From NCBI GenBank assembly GCA_023249645.1, contig JAHFCF010000016.1, positions 1 through 58,944 on the forward strand: DNA of 58,944 nt, read 5' to 3'. This DNA comes from Elusimicrobiota bacterium (GTDB lineage: Bacteria > Elusimicrobiota > Elusimicrobia > UBA1565 > UBA9628). The notes under the pieces were generated by a model. That model searched no databases, was not told where the DNA came from, and was given only the letters and a program-made list of their open reading frames with translations. A program made the translations under genes and the position numbers. This document shows positions 26,479 through 34,060 of this stretch, piece after piece (the first letter of the stretch is position 1; the number at the start of each line of letters is the position of its first letter).

Positions 26479-26943
26479 TTACGGCCTTTCCTGATACCAC
26501 GGCCTGCCGCGGCTGGAGGGATGCGTGCAGTCCACGAAGACGACGACCTGACGCTCGTTGTGGACATAGCCCCATTTTCCCGTGTCCGCAAGCTTGGTCC
26601 CGTCGATGAGCCCGTCGCGCAGGATCGAGGAGGGATAGATCTTCACCGCATTGGTCTCCTGATGACGCGGCACGTCGAGGTCCACGGAGGGGATCTCGGC
26701 GAGATATTTCGGGATGAGCGCCGAGAGATCCTCGGGGATGCGCCCCTCGGCCTTGACATAGTCGCCCACGGCGGTCTCCAGGGCGCCCAAAGCCGAGCGC
26801 GTCCGGTTCTCCTTGACATGGCTTTCCGAGTCCTTGAAACTCCGCTCCAACTCCTTGGCGCCCTCATCCTTGTTGGAGACCATCCACCCGCTGCAGCCAG
26901 CCAGGAAAAACAAAGCCGTCAAAGCCGCGCCCCATGACCTCAT
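26479..26943 (-). CDS. Lipoprotein with GspG-pseudopilin-like globular domain
   Basis: This 154-residue protein begins with a lipoprotein signal (ALTALFFLAGCSG, lipidated Cys17). The mature part resembles the globular domain of major pseudopilins of type II secretion: RSALGALETAVGDYVKAEG, then IPEDLSALIPKYLAEIPSVDLD and a final KWGYVHNERQVVVFVDC. The usual N-methylated transmembrane helix is replaced by the lipobox. It may be a lipid-anchored pseudopilin mimic. Its ATG overlaps the FlbD-like gene stop by 4 bp. Confidence 0.7.
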   Translation of the reverse strand: MRSWGAALTALFFLAGCSGWMVSNKDEGAKELERSFKDSESHVKENRTRSALGALETAVGDYVKAEGRIPEDLSALIPKYLAEIPSVDLDVPRHQETNAVKIYPSSILRDGLIDGTKLADTGKWGYVHNERQVVVFVDCTHPSSRGRPWYQERP

Positions 26944-27140
26944 ACGTTCCCCCTGCCGCCATAGACCTCTCGCCGGTATTCCATCACACGCCGACGAACT
27001 TCCTCGATCGTCTCGGACACCAAGAAGCGGTTTCCCGTGGACAGGGATACCACGGTCTGCGACGGACCAGGCTCCAAGCTCTCGATGAGCTCGGCGTTGA
27101 TCACGATCTCTCCGCCCTGCAGCTTATGAAGTGGGATCAT
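26940..27140 (-). CDS. FlbD-like small protein
   Basis: This 66-residue protein starts MIPLHKLQGGEIVINAELIE and continues SLSTGNRFLVSETIEEVRRR. This is the pattern of the FlbD family, small proteins usually found in flagellar operons of spirochaetes and clostridia. No flagellar gene is nearby. The start at 27140 is chosen because family members begin exactly there. It is coupled to the downstream lipoprotein gene by an ATGA overlap and follows the coiled-coil gene by 31 bp. Confidence 0.8.
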   Translation of the reverse strand: MIPLHKLQGGEIVINAELIESLEPGPSQTVVSLSTGNRFLVSETIEEVRRRVMEYRREVYGGRGNV

Positions 27141-27171
27141 TCTGGTTACATTGAGACATTTCTGCCCGTCC

Positions 27172-28317
27172 TCATGCCAGCCCTCGGCGCCGCAGCGCCT
27201 CTTCCAAAGCCTGGATCTGGGCGGCTTGCGCCGTGGAAAGCCTTTGGAGCTCCTCCGAACGGGACATGGCCGCGCGCTCCATCTCGATGCGCAAAGAGGC
27301 CTCCTGTTTGCGCAGTTCCGCCTCATTCTGCTTGCGCATGTCCTGGGCCACGCGCGCCAGACGCCCGTTGAGCTCCTCCTGGGCGGCCAGCTTCAAGCGG
27401 CTGAGCTGCGCCTGGAACTTCTCAGCCGCCTGAGCGGCGACCTCCGAGCGTATCTCCTTCTCACGCTCCATCCAGCGGCGCTGGATGACCACGAATTCAG
27501 CCTTATAGCGCTCCTGGGCCTGCTCCCCCTGGGCGCAGGCCCGCTTGAGCTCCTCGCTCTGGACGCGGGCGGCGGCCAGCTGCTTCTCCAGGGCTCCCGC
27601 GACCGCCTTGAGCCTCTGGCTCTCCTTCCCGTCGTCCTGCACGGACTCCCGGACCCGGCGCAGATCGGCCTCGAGCTCGGCGCATTGACGGCGGGCCAGG
27701 GAATGCTCACCTTGCAGCTCGATGAATTCCCGCTCCCGGCGCGCCGCGCCTTGGAGAAGGGACGCGGCCTCGATCTTCTCGCGCGCGAGCTCGGCCAGGC
27801 GCTCGTCTAGGAACTTCTTCTCCGTGCCGACCTTGGCGAGTTCCAGCTCAGCGGCCCGCAGCCTCTCGGCGCTGGCCCGCAGCTGGCTGAGCTCCTCGTC
27901 CTTGGCCAGAAGGGCCTTGCGCCAATGGTCCTCGCTCTCGTGCTCTTCGGAGCGGCGCCCCTGCATCTGGTTCTTGAAGGCGGCCGCCCAGGTCTCCCTC
28001 TCTTGGACGAGCCTCCCCTCGAGCTCCTGGATCTTGGCCGCCAAGTCGCGGCGGTCCTGGGAGGCCTCGGCCTCCCGATGGTCGCGCCGCAGCTTCTCCT
28101 GCAGCTCCTTGATCGACATCTCCACGCGCGCGGCGTTGGCCGCCTCCTGCTGGCTCTTGAGATTGGCGACCAGAAGCTTCTCATGCTCATCGGCCAGGCG
28201 CTTCTCCAGCGCCGCGATCCTCTGGTCGTCCTTCGGCTTTTCAGGCGCCGGCAGCAGAGATGGCGGCAGGGGCGGCGGTTTCGGCGATGCGCGCAGATCC
28301 TTGTTTTCCTCGGCCAT
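27172..28317 (-). CDS. Coiled-coil cytoplasmic protein
   Basis: The 381 residues are almost entirely a charged heptad-like coiled coil (for example RIAALEKRLADEHEKL and LEKQLAAARVQSEELKRA), preceded by a Pro-rich head (SPKPPPLPPSLLPAPEKPK). There is no signal peptide or membrane segment, so it should be cytoplasmic. GGAGAA lies before the start. It heads a three-gene string with the FlbD-like protein and the lipoprotein, which hints at a structural or scaffold role. No family is recognised. Confidence 0.75.
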   Translation of the reverse strand: MAEENKDLRASPKPPPLPPSLLPAPEKPKDDQRIAALEKRLADEHEKLLVANLKSQQEAANAARVEMSIKELQEKLRRDHREAEASQDRRDLAAKIQELEGRLVQERETWAAAFKNQMQGRRSEEHESEDHWRKALLAKDEELSQLRASAERLRAAELELAKVGTEKKFLDERLAELAREKIEAASLLQGAARREREFIELQGEHSLARRQCAELEADLRRVRESVQDDGKESQRLKAVAGALEKQLAAARVQSEELKRACAQGEQAQERYKAEFVVIQRRWMEREKEIRSEVAAQAAEKFQAQLSRLKLAAQEELNGRLARVAQDMRKQNEAELRKQEASLRIEMERAAMSRSEELQRLSTAQAAQIQALEEALRRRGLA

Positions 28318-28417
28318 GGAGCATTCTCCTTGGATGTCTCCCTTAAGTGTAAGCGTTGGATGTTAAATTTTCAATACATAACTTGAAATCCCCCCATAAC
28401 ACTGTTACACTTCCCTC

Positions 28418-28990
28418 ATGCCTGAAGAGGATCTGGAAGAACAAGAGGCCAGACGCAAGCGCTGGACGGTCTACCTCGTCGCGGGAGGGGTCCTCTCGCT
28501 GCTCGTCCCCCTGCTGGTGGTTCTCTACATCCGCCTCTCCGAAAGCCCCGCGGCCGGACCCGCCGCGGCCCGGCCCGGCTTCGTCCCGCGTGAGAACTGG
28601 GGCGCCAAGGTCAAACCCGCCGTGACCCCGGCGCCGACGGCAAAATCCCAGGCCGCCCCGGCGGGTGATTCCCTCGGCTTCGTCAAGGGCGGCTCGGAGT
28701 ACTATCCCCCGGCGCCGGCTCGCCCAGCTCCTGAACCGGTCAAAGCCGCAGCCGCACCTCCAGCGTTGACACCGAAACCCGAGGTCAAAAAGACGGCCGC
28801 AACCGGGTACAAGCCGTTCACCCAGCCCAAATTGAAGCTCACCAATTCCAAAAATCCTGTGGGGAAGCCGCCCGCAGGGGCTCCTCCGGACATCAACGCT
28901 CTTCTTAAAAACATCCCCGGCGCCGGATCCGGAGGAGCGCCCGGCATGCCGGACATGAACACTCTCATGCAGCAGCAACAGGGAAAATAA
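28418..28990 (+). CDS. Single-pass membrane protein with Pro/Ala-rich extracytoplasmic region
   Basis: The 190 residues comprise a charged cytoplasmic start (MPEEDLEEQEARRKRW), one transmembrane helix (about residues 18-42, VYLVAGGVLSLLVPLLVVLYI) and a long low-complexity Pro/Ala/Lys region. The last part has NALLKNIPGAGSGGAP and a Gln-rich end. The layout recalls periplasm-spanning linker proteins, but no domain is recognised. It is divergent from the coiled-coil gene and 18 bp before the clostripain gene, so probably co-transcribed with it. A 600-codon frame on the opposite strand is its antisense shadow. Confidence 0.75.
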   Translation: MPEEDLEEQEARRKRWTVYLVAGGVLSLLVPLLVVLYIRLSESPAAGPAAARPGFVPRENWGAKVKPAVTPAPTAKSQAAPAGDSLGFVKGGSEYYPPAPARPAPEPVKAAAAPPALTPKPEVKKTAATGYKPFTQPKLKLTNSKNPVGKPPAGAPPDINALLKNIPGAGSGGAPGMPDMNTLMQQQQGK

Positions 28991-29008
28991 ACCAGGGAGA
29001 AACCATCC

Positions 29009-30328
29009 ATGAAACACCTGATCACTTTGGTCTTCTGCGCCGGACTTGGAGCCGGACAAGCCCTGGCCGCGGACCCAGTCTCCTTCGATCAGCGCGGCGG
29101 ACAGCTGCCCAAGATCTCCCCCCAGATGACGTCCGAAAGTTCCAGCGCCAAGGGCGGCAAAGCGCAATGGACCGTCATGGTCTATATCAACGGCAAAAAT
29201 GATCTGGAGCCGTACGCCGTCAAGAACATCAAGCAGATGGAGATGGTCGGATCCACGAACAAGGTCAAGATCGCCGTGGAATTGGGCCGCACCGGCCGCT
29301 ATGACCCATCCGATACAGACTCCATGGGCCTGCACCGCTATATCATCAGCAGAGACAAGGAAAACAATCATAATAAAATCTTCAGCCCCCCGCTGCAAAG
29401 CATCCCCCTCAGAGACGCCGAAAATCAACCCAACCCGGCGGCGGACATGGGCAAGGCGGAGAATCTCGTGGACTTCGTTGCCTGGGCCAAGAAGGCGGCC
29501 CCGGCCCAGCATTACATGCTGATCGTCTGGAACCACGGCTCGGGCTGGCTGAAAAACATGCACAAACAGAAAGACGGCGACATGGCCACCAATGGGATCT
29601 CTTACGATGAAGAGACCGGCCACCACATCAACACCGTGGACCTCGGCCAGGCCTTGGCGCAGATCGGCAAGCTCGACATCTACGCCTCGGATGCCTGCCT
29701 CATGCAGATGATCGAGGTCGACTACCAGCTCAAGGATTCCGCGGACTATTTCGTCCAGTCCGAGGAAACAGAGCCCGGGGACGGCTACACCTACAACACG
29801 CTCTTGGCGCCCCTGGTGAAAAACCCGTCCATGTCCGCCGCAGAACTGGCCACCCGAGCGGTCAACAGCTATGCGGACCATTACGACGCCTCCAGGGAAG
29901 GCGCCACGCAGTCGGCTGTCAGAGCCTCTGCCCTTCCCCGGCTCATGGCCCTGCTCAATGCCTGGACCGCGGCGATCTTGGCGGACAAGGACAGGCAGGC
30001 CCCCCGGGTGCAGGCCGCGCGCGCCGAGGCCCAACGCTTCTACGTCGGCGACAATAAGGACCTTCTGGATTTTGTTCAACGCGTAGGAGGCTTCGAGAAT
30101 CCCAATGAAACGGTCCGGGACCTGGGGTATCTGATCAAGGAGCACATCTCCGGCGAAGTCGTCCTAGCCAACAGACCGTCAGGAGAGAACTATCAGCACG
30201 CTTCCGGCCTAGCCGTCTATCTGCCGGATCGGGGATACAACGCCGATTACGACGAGCTGGCCTGGACCCAGAGCATCCCCAACTGGAAAGACTTCCTCTT
30301 GTGGCTCAACCCCCCTCAGAACCCCTGA
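29009..30328 (+). CDS. Clostripain-family (C11) cysteine protease, secreted
   Basis: This 439-residue exported protease starts with the signal peptide ITLVFCAGLGAGQALA. The C11 fold is marked by WTVMVYINGKNDLEPYA and AVELGRTGRYD. The catalytic His is in IVWNHGSGW and the catalytic Cys in IYASDACLMQMIE. Relatives cut after Arg or Lys and often activate by internal cleavage. It belongs to the same protease clan (CD) as the two caspase-like proteins 4 kb away. It follows the single-pass membrane protein by 18 bp. Confidence 0.92.
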   Translation: MKHLITLVFCAGLGAGQALAADPVSFDQRGGQLPKISPQMTSESSSAKGGKAQWTVMVYINGKNDLEPYAVKNIKQMEMVGSTNKVKIAVELGRTGRYDPSDTDSMGLHRYIISRDKENNHNKIFSPPLQSIPLRDAENQPNPAADMGKAENLVDFVAWAKKAAPAQHYMLIVWNHGSGWLKNMHKQKDGDMATNGISYDEETGHHINTVDLGQALAQIGKLDIYASDACLMQMIEVDYQLKDSADYFVQSEETEPGDGYTYNTLLAPLVKNPSMSAAELATRAVNSYADHYDASREGATQSAVRASALPRLMALLNAWTAAILADKDRQAPRVQAARAEAQRFYVGDNKDLLDFVQRVGGFENPNETVRDLGYLIKEHISGEVVLANRPSGENYQHASGLAVYLPDRGYNADYDELAWTQSIPNWKDFLLWLNPPQNP

Positions 30329-30990
30329 ACGGCCCGGATTTTGCCGCTCAACGCTCGTCCATGGCGGCCTTCGTGGCCGCCTACCCCTTCGAGCGCGGCA
30401 TCCGAGATCCGCGGGTCTTGGCCGCGCTGCGCAAGGTCCCGCGCCATGAATTCGTTCCCGAGGCCCAGCACGAGCGGGCTTACACGGACGGCCCGCTCGA
30501 CATCGGCGAGGGGCAGACCATCTCCCAGCCGTTCATCGTGGGCTTCATGAGCGAGGCTCTGGAGCTCAAGGCCTCCGACCGAGTCCTCGAGATCGGCGCC
30601 GGCTCGGGCTACCAGACGGCGATCTTAGCCGAACTCGTCGGTGAGGTCTATGCCGTCGAGATCTCCGAGAGCCTCGCCCAGCGGGCGCAAGGCGTGCTCG
30701 AACGGCTCCAGTATCGCAACGTCCATGTCCGATGCGCTGACGGAGCCTTGGGCTGGAAAGAGGCAGCACCCTTTGACGCGATCCTCATCGCCTGCGCGGC
30801 CCCCCAGATCCCCGCGGCCCTCGTCGAGCAGCTCCAGGAGAACGGCCGCCTCATCCTGCCCCTGGACCACGGACTTCTCGCAGGCCAGGAGCTCGTCCTG
30901 GCTCAAAAAACGAAGCACGGCCTGCGCCAAGAGCGGCGCATGGCCGTGCGCTTCGTCCCGATGATCCGTCCTACTTCGCGTCCAGGATGA
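30301..30990 (+). CDS. pcm: Protein-L-isoaspartate O-methyltransferase
   Basis: This enzyme repairs isoaspartyl residues in aged proteins using S-adenosylmethionine. RGIRDPRVLAALRKVPRHEFVP, GEGQTISQPFIVGFM and the SAM motif VLEIGAGSGYQTAILA are diagnostic. GTG at 30301 keeps the full N-terminal helix and overlaps the clostripain gene by 28 bp. ATG at 30361 is the alternative but would clip the conserved start. The 3' end overlaps the convergent cyclophilin gene by 20 bp. Confidence 0.92.
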   Translation: MAQPPSEPLNGPDFAAQRSSMAAFVAAYPFERGIRDPRVLAALRKVPRHEFVPEAQHERAYTDGPLDIGEGQTISQPFIVGFMSEALELKASDRVLEIGAGSGYQTAILAELVGEVYAVEISESLAQRAQGVLERLQYRNVHVRCADGALGWKEAAPFDAILIACAAPQIPAALVEQLQENGRLILPLDHGLLAGQELVLAQKTKHGLRQERRMAVRFVPMIRPTSRPG

Positions 30991-31675
30991 GCCGGGCGGT
31001 CTTCACGTAATCGAGCTGGGGAAAATCCCTCTTGAGATAGGCGTTGCCCTCGGCCTGCACGCGCCCCTGGTCCGGCCCCAGGCCCTGCGGCGCGCCCTCG
31101 CCGTAGCCCTGGTAGAGGTTGGCCACGACGTCCATCCCCTCCACCACATGGCCGAAGGGCGTGAAGCCCATGCCGTCGAGCATGGCGTTGTTGCCGTAGT
31201 TGATGAAGACCTGCGTGGTGCGGGTGTTGGGCCCGGCCGTGGCAAAGCTGATGGCGCCGCGGCTGTTGGACTGGCCGGCCGGCGGATCGTCCGGGATGTT
31301 GGCGTTGCGCCATTGGGCGCTGACTTCGGGAGAGCCGTGGATGCCGAACTGGACCATGAAGCCTGAGATGGCCCTAAAGAAGGCGATCTCGTCGAAATAG
31401 CCCATCTTGACGAGGTTGTAGAAGCGGTCGGCTCCCACAGGCGCCCAGGCGCGCTGGACCTCGAGGATGAAATCCCCCTTAGTCGTTTGGAATCGGACCT
31501 TATAGACGTCTGGCGCGCGCTCCGTCGCCTGAGATGGAGGCAGCAGCATCGCGGCGGTCTGCGTCACGACCGGCTGCGACGACACGGGTTGAGACGATTG
31601 CGCTGGCGGCGCGGCCGGCTGAGCGCAGGCAGCGAAAAATGACAGGACGCCGACGGCCAGGATCTTCTTTTTCAT
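30971..31675 (-). CDS. Cyclophilin-type peptidyl-prolyl isomerase, lipoprotein
   Basis: This 234-residue protein has a signal peptide ending at FAACAQ (probable lipidated Cys), a Gln/Ser/Pro linker and a cyclophilin domain. The domain has FFRAISGFMVQFG (the FxR core), GAISFATAGPNTRTTQVFINYG and FGHVVEGMDVV. It should assist folding of exported proteins. The start at 31675 is chosen for the signal peptide and the G-rich ribosome-binding site five bases upstream; an upstream extension in the same frame has no signal. It lies 49 bp after the TRL-like gene, so it may share its transcript. Confidence 0.92.
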   Translation of the reverse strand: MKKKILAVGVLSFFAACAQPAAPPAQSSQPVSSQPVVTQTAAMLLPPSQATERAPDVYKVRFQTTKGDFILEVQRAWAPVGADRFYNLVKMGYFDEIAFFRAISGFMVQFGIHGSPEVSAQWRNANIPDDPPAGQSNSRGAISFATAGPNTRTTQVFINYGNNAMLDGMGFTPFGHVVEGMDVVANLYQGYGEGAPQGLGPDQGRVQAEGNAYLKRDFPQLDYVKTARLILDAK

Positions 31676-31724
31676 GAAACCCCCTTTTTCTTGCGGATAA
31701 GGTGCCTTTCTTTGGCCCGACTCG

Positions 31725-32162
31725 TCAACTCTGCGGCAGCCGGAAACCGCGGCCGATGATCTCGATGCAGTCGCGGTGGTAGAAAATAAAGATCCCCAGG
31801 TTATGCACGTCCACCTTGACGTCATAGACGCCGGCCAGCTCCGGCTTGGTTTTACGGATGGTCTCCAAGACCTTGCGGTAGCCGCCATCTCCGGCAGCTG
31901 CAGCCACTGACGTCGCCGTCAAGGAAAGACTGGTCGGCAAGGCGAAGCCCTGCTGGCAGGCCTGCCCCCTGACTTCGCCGATGTCCACGGCCCCGGCCGG
32001 CAACTCGCCGGGGGTGAGCGTCATGAAGGAGAGAGGCGCCTCGGAGACCATGAAAACCAAGAGGCCTCCGGGCACGAGGATGTTGAACTCAGCCTCGGTG
32101 CCCTGCTCCTGCGCCCAGAGGCCCGAGGCCGCCAGAAGCGCGGCCAGGGCCAGGATGTTCAC
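31725..32162 (-). CDS. TRL-like exported protein (second copy)
   Basis: This 145-residue protein has a signal peptide (LALAALLAASGLWAQ). The mature part shares the plan of the preceding TRL-like lipoprotein: a GxACxxG motif, AAAGDGGYRKVLETI and VYDVKVDVHNLGIFIFY. The GTG start at 32162 overlaps the upstream stop by 4 bp (GTGA) and gives a clean signal peptide. The two genes look like an old tandem duplication. The function of TRL-like proteins is not established. Confidence 0.72.
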   Translation of the reverse strand: MNILALAALLAASGLWAQEQGTEAEFNILVPGGLLVFMVSEAPLSFMTLTPGELPAGAVDIGEVRGQACQQGFALPTSLSLTATSVAAAAGDGGYRKVLETIRKTKPELAGVYDVKVDVHNLGIFIFYHRDCIEIIGRGFRLPQS

Positions 32163-32503
32163 AGATGCCCCACCTTGCCGCTGACCAGGGTGCAGACCTT
32201 GGTGTAGAGACCGAGGAGAAAGAGCCTGACCTTGACGTCGCACTTGACGTCATAGAGGACGCCGTCTGAGTGGTCCTTGAGGGCGTTGGCGGCCGCCACG
32301 CCGTAGCCCCCGTCGCCCCAAGCGACGAGGAAGAGGAGTGATTTGTTGCAGGCCTCGCCCGTCACGCTCGGGTCCGTCGGCGTCGTCTTGACCTCCGAAG
32401 GCGCGGCGGAGCGATAGGCCAAGGGGCTGCGGATGTTCGTGTAGAGGATGCCGCAGCCGCACAGGCTCACGGCCGCCAGCAAAGGAATGATCCTGTTTTT
32501 CAT
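32159..32503 (-). CDS. TRL-like family lipoprotein
   Basis: This 114-residue lipoprotein (AAVSLCGCG, lipidated Cys) carries the TRL-like domain: GILYTNIRSPLAYRSAAP, VTGEACNKSLLFLVAWGDGGY and LYDVKCDVKVRLFLLGLY. It lies 12 bp after the cysteine-less caspase-like gene and is coupled to the second TRL-like gene, so all four genes form one operon (35451 to 31725). Confidence 0.85.
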   Translation of the reverse strand: MKNRIIPLLAAVSLCGCGILYTNIRSPLAYRSAAPSEVKTTPTDPSVTGEACNKSLLFLVAWGDGGYGVAAANALKDHSDGVLYDVKCDVKVRLFLLGLYTKVCTLVSGKVGHL

Positions 32504-32515
32504 AGGGAGATTGCA

Positions 32516-34060
32516 CTACCTCAGGCTGATCTGTGCCGCGTTCACGCCCAAGAGCTGCGGAGTCTGGCTTTGGCTGGCTTGGCGCGCGGCTTGCTGGACC
32601 CTCGGCTTGACGCGGTCGTAGACTTTTCCCAACGTTTCGACGCCGCCGCTGTCGTTGAGACTCTTGAGCAGATAGTAGGTGAAGAGTCCGTGCCCTTGGG
32701 TATTCTCCTCAGCCGTGATCTCATCGCCCCCCGCCGCCGCCAGCACGGCGACCTTGCCGAGTTGCGACGCAGCGCCGGCGTCCAACCGCGCCACGAGCGG
32801 CCGGGCCCCCTTGGCGAGGACCGAGCGTCCGCCGGCTCCCGAGAAGCCGGCGTCCATCGCGACGATGACTTGCTGGGCGCTGAGCTCATTGAGCTTCTCA
32901 TAGAGCCGCTTGATCGGATAGCCCGTGTCGGCTAGATACTGCGGATCGCCGTCCCATGGCAGGAGGAAGGACTGCTGGCTCTGCGCGTCGGGCGCTCCAT
33001 GGCCGGCGAAATAGAAGAACACCTTCGATTCAGGCTTGACGTTGCGCGGCAGCCACGACTCGATGTAAGACTTGAGCTTATTGCCTGTGGCCTGGGAATC
33101 GGTCAGCATCGCGATGTTCTGGCTCGGGTAGCCCAGCGCGCGCAGGTGCGCGCGCACGGCCTCGGCGTCGCGCTTGGCGAAGGGGGCCGCGGCGACGTTC
33201 GCGTAACTCTCAACGCCGATGATGACGGCATAATCGGCCGCGTTCTCGTCGAAATGATAATCCGCTCGGTCCGCGTCCGAGTCGAAGACCTTGGCCGAGG
33301 TCCTTTCTTCCGGCGCGGGCTGGACCTTGGCCGTGGCGAGCTTGGACTGCAGGCTGGTGGCGTACTGCCTGAGCTCCGGCGAGGTTTCCAGCGCGATGTC
33401 GAACAGGCCGGCGGAGCGGGCGCTGGCGGCCGGAAAAACCTTCTCGTCCACCGCGGCATCGACAATCGGCATCTTGTGGCGGTTGATCAGGACGGGGGTC
33501 GTCTTGAGCGTGGTGATCGGGCTATGATCAGGCGCGTAGAACACGGACGCGACCGAGAGGGACGTCTTCGTGGTCCAGGGGATCAGACAGCCCAGGAAGA
33601 GAGTGAACTCGCAGACCACGCTGACCGCCCCGATGTTGGGGGGATAGATGCCGAAGGAGACGTCCGGGACGGCGATCAGGTCGGCCTGCGACACGCGCGG
33701 ATCGCTGATGCTCTCGACGACCGTCACGCTCTTGAAATCCTGATGATAGACCTCGATGATGCCGCGATAGAGCCTTTCCGGCTCGTAGACGCTGGAGAGG
33801 AACAGCCGCAGACCGGAGGGCAGCGACGGGCCAGCGGCCTGGCCCAGGGCCTGTTGGGATTTGGCGAGTTCCTTGAGCCCTTTATCGTTATAGGACAGGT
33901 TCAGATAGCGCGGCATCACGACCGCCACCGACAGCTCGTGGATCGGCGTGCTCTGGCGGTCACCCGTGAAACGCTGGGGCGCGGGAGCGCTCGCGCAACC
34001 AGAAATGAGCGCCACACAACAGAGCAGCGCGAGGGATTTTCTCAGGGCCTCGAACTTCAT
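32516..34060 (-). CDS. Caspase-like (C14) lipoprotein lacking the catalytic cysteine
   Basis: This 514-residue lipoprotein (LISGCAS) has an N-terminal domain (about residues 30-250) and a C-terminal caspase/metacaspase domain from about 275. The domain reads DYAVIIGVESYAN, VFFYFAGHGAPDA (catalytic His present) and VIVAMDAGFSGAGGRS. Family members have DSCFSGA at that site. Here Ser-Cys is Ala-Gly, so the nucleophile (Gly405) is missing and the protein is probably not a protease. It overlaps the intact paralogue by 4 bp. A role as regulator, decoy or binding partner of the active copy is an inference. Confidence 0.9.
   Translation of the reverse strand: MKFEALRKSLALLCCVALISGCASAPAPQRFTGDRQSTPIHELSVAVVMPRYLNLSYNDKGLKELAKSQQALGQAAGPSLPSGLRLFLSSVYEPERLYRGIIEVYHQDFKSVTVVESISDPRVSQADLIAVPDVSFGIYPPNIGAVSVVCEFTLFLGCLIPWTTKTSLSVASVFYAPDHSPITTLKTTPVLINRHKMPIVDAAVDEKVFPAASARSAGLFDIALETSPELRQYATSLQSKLATAKVQPAPEERTSAKVFDSDADRADYHFDENAADYAVIIGVESYANVAAAPFAKRDAEAVRAHLRALGYPSQNIAMLTDSQATGNKLKSYIESWLPRNVKPESKVFFYFAGHGAPDAQSQQSFLLPWDGDPQYLADTGYPIKRLYEKLNELSAQQVIVAMDAGFSGAGGRSVLAKGARPLVARLDAGAASQLGKVAVLAAAGGDEITAEENTQGHGLFTYYLLKSLNDSGGVETLGKVYDRVKPRVQQAARQASQSQTPQLLGVNAAQISLR

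Noticed and set aside
28343-30145. 600-codon open frame on the minus strand
   Set aside because: It is the antisense frame of the membrane-protein and clostripain genes, whose signal peptide and catalytic motifs on the plus strand are clear.
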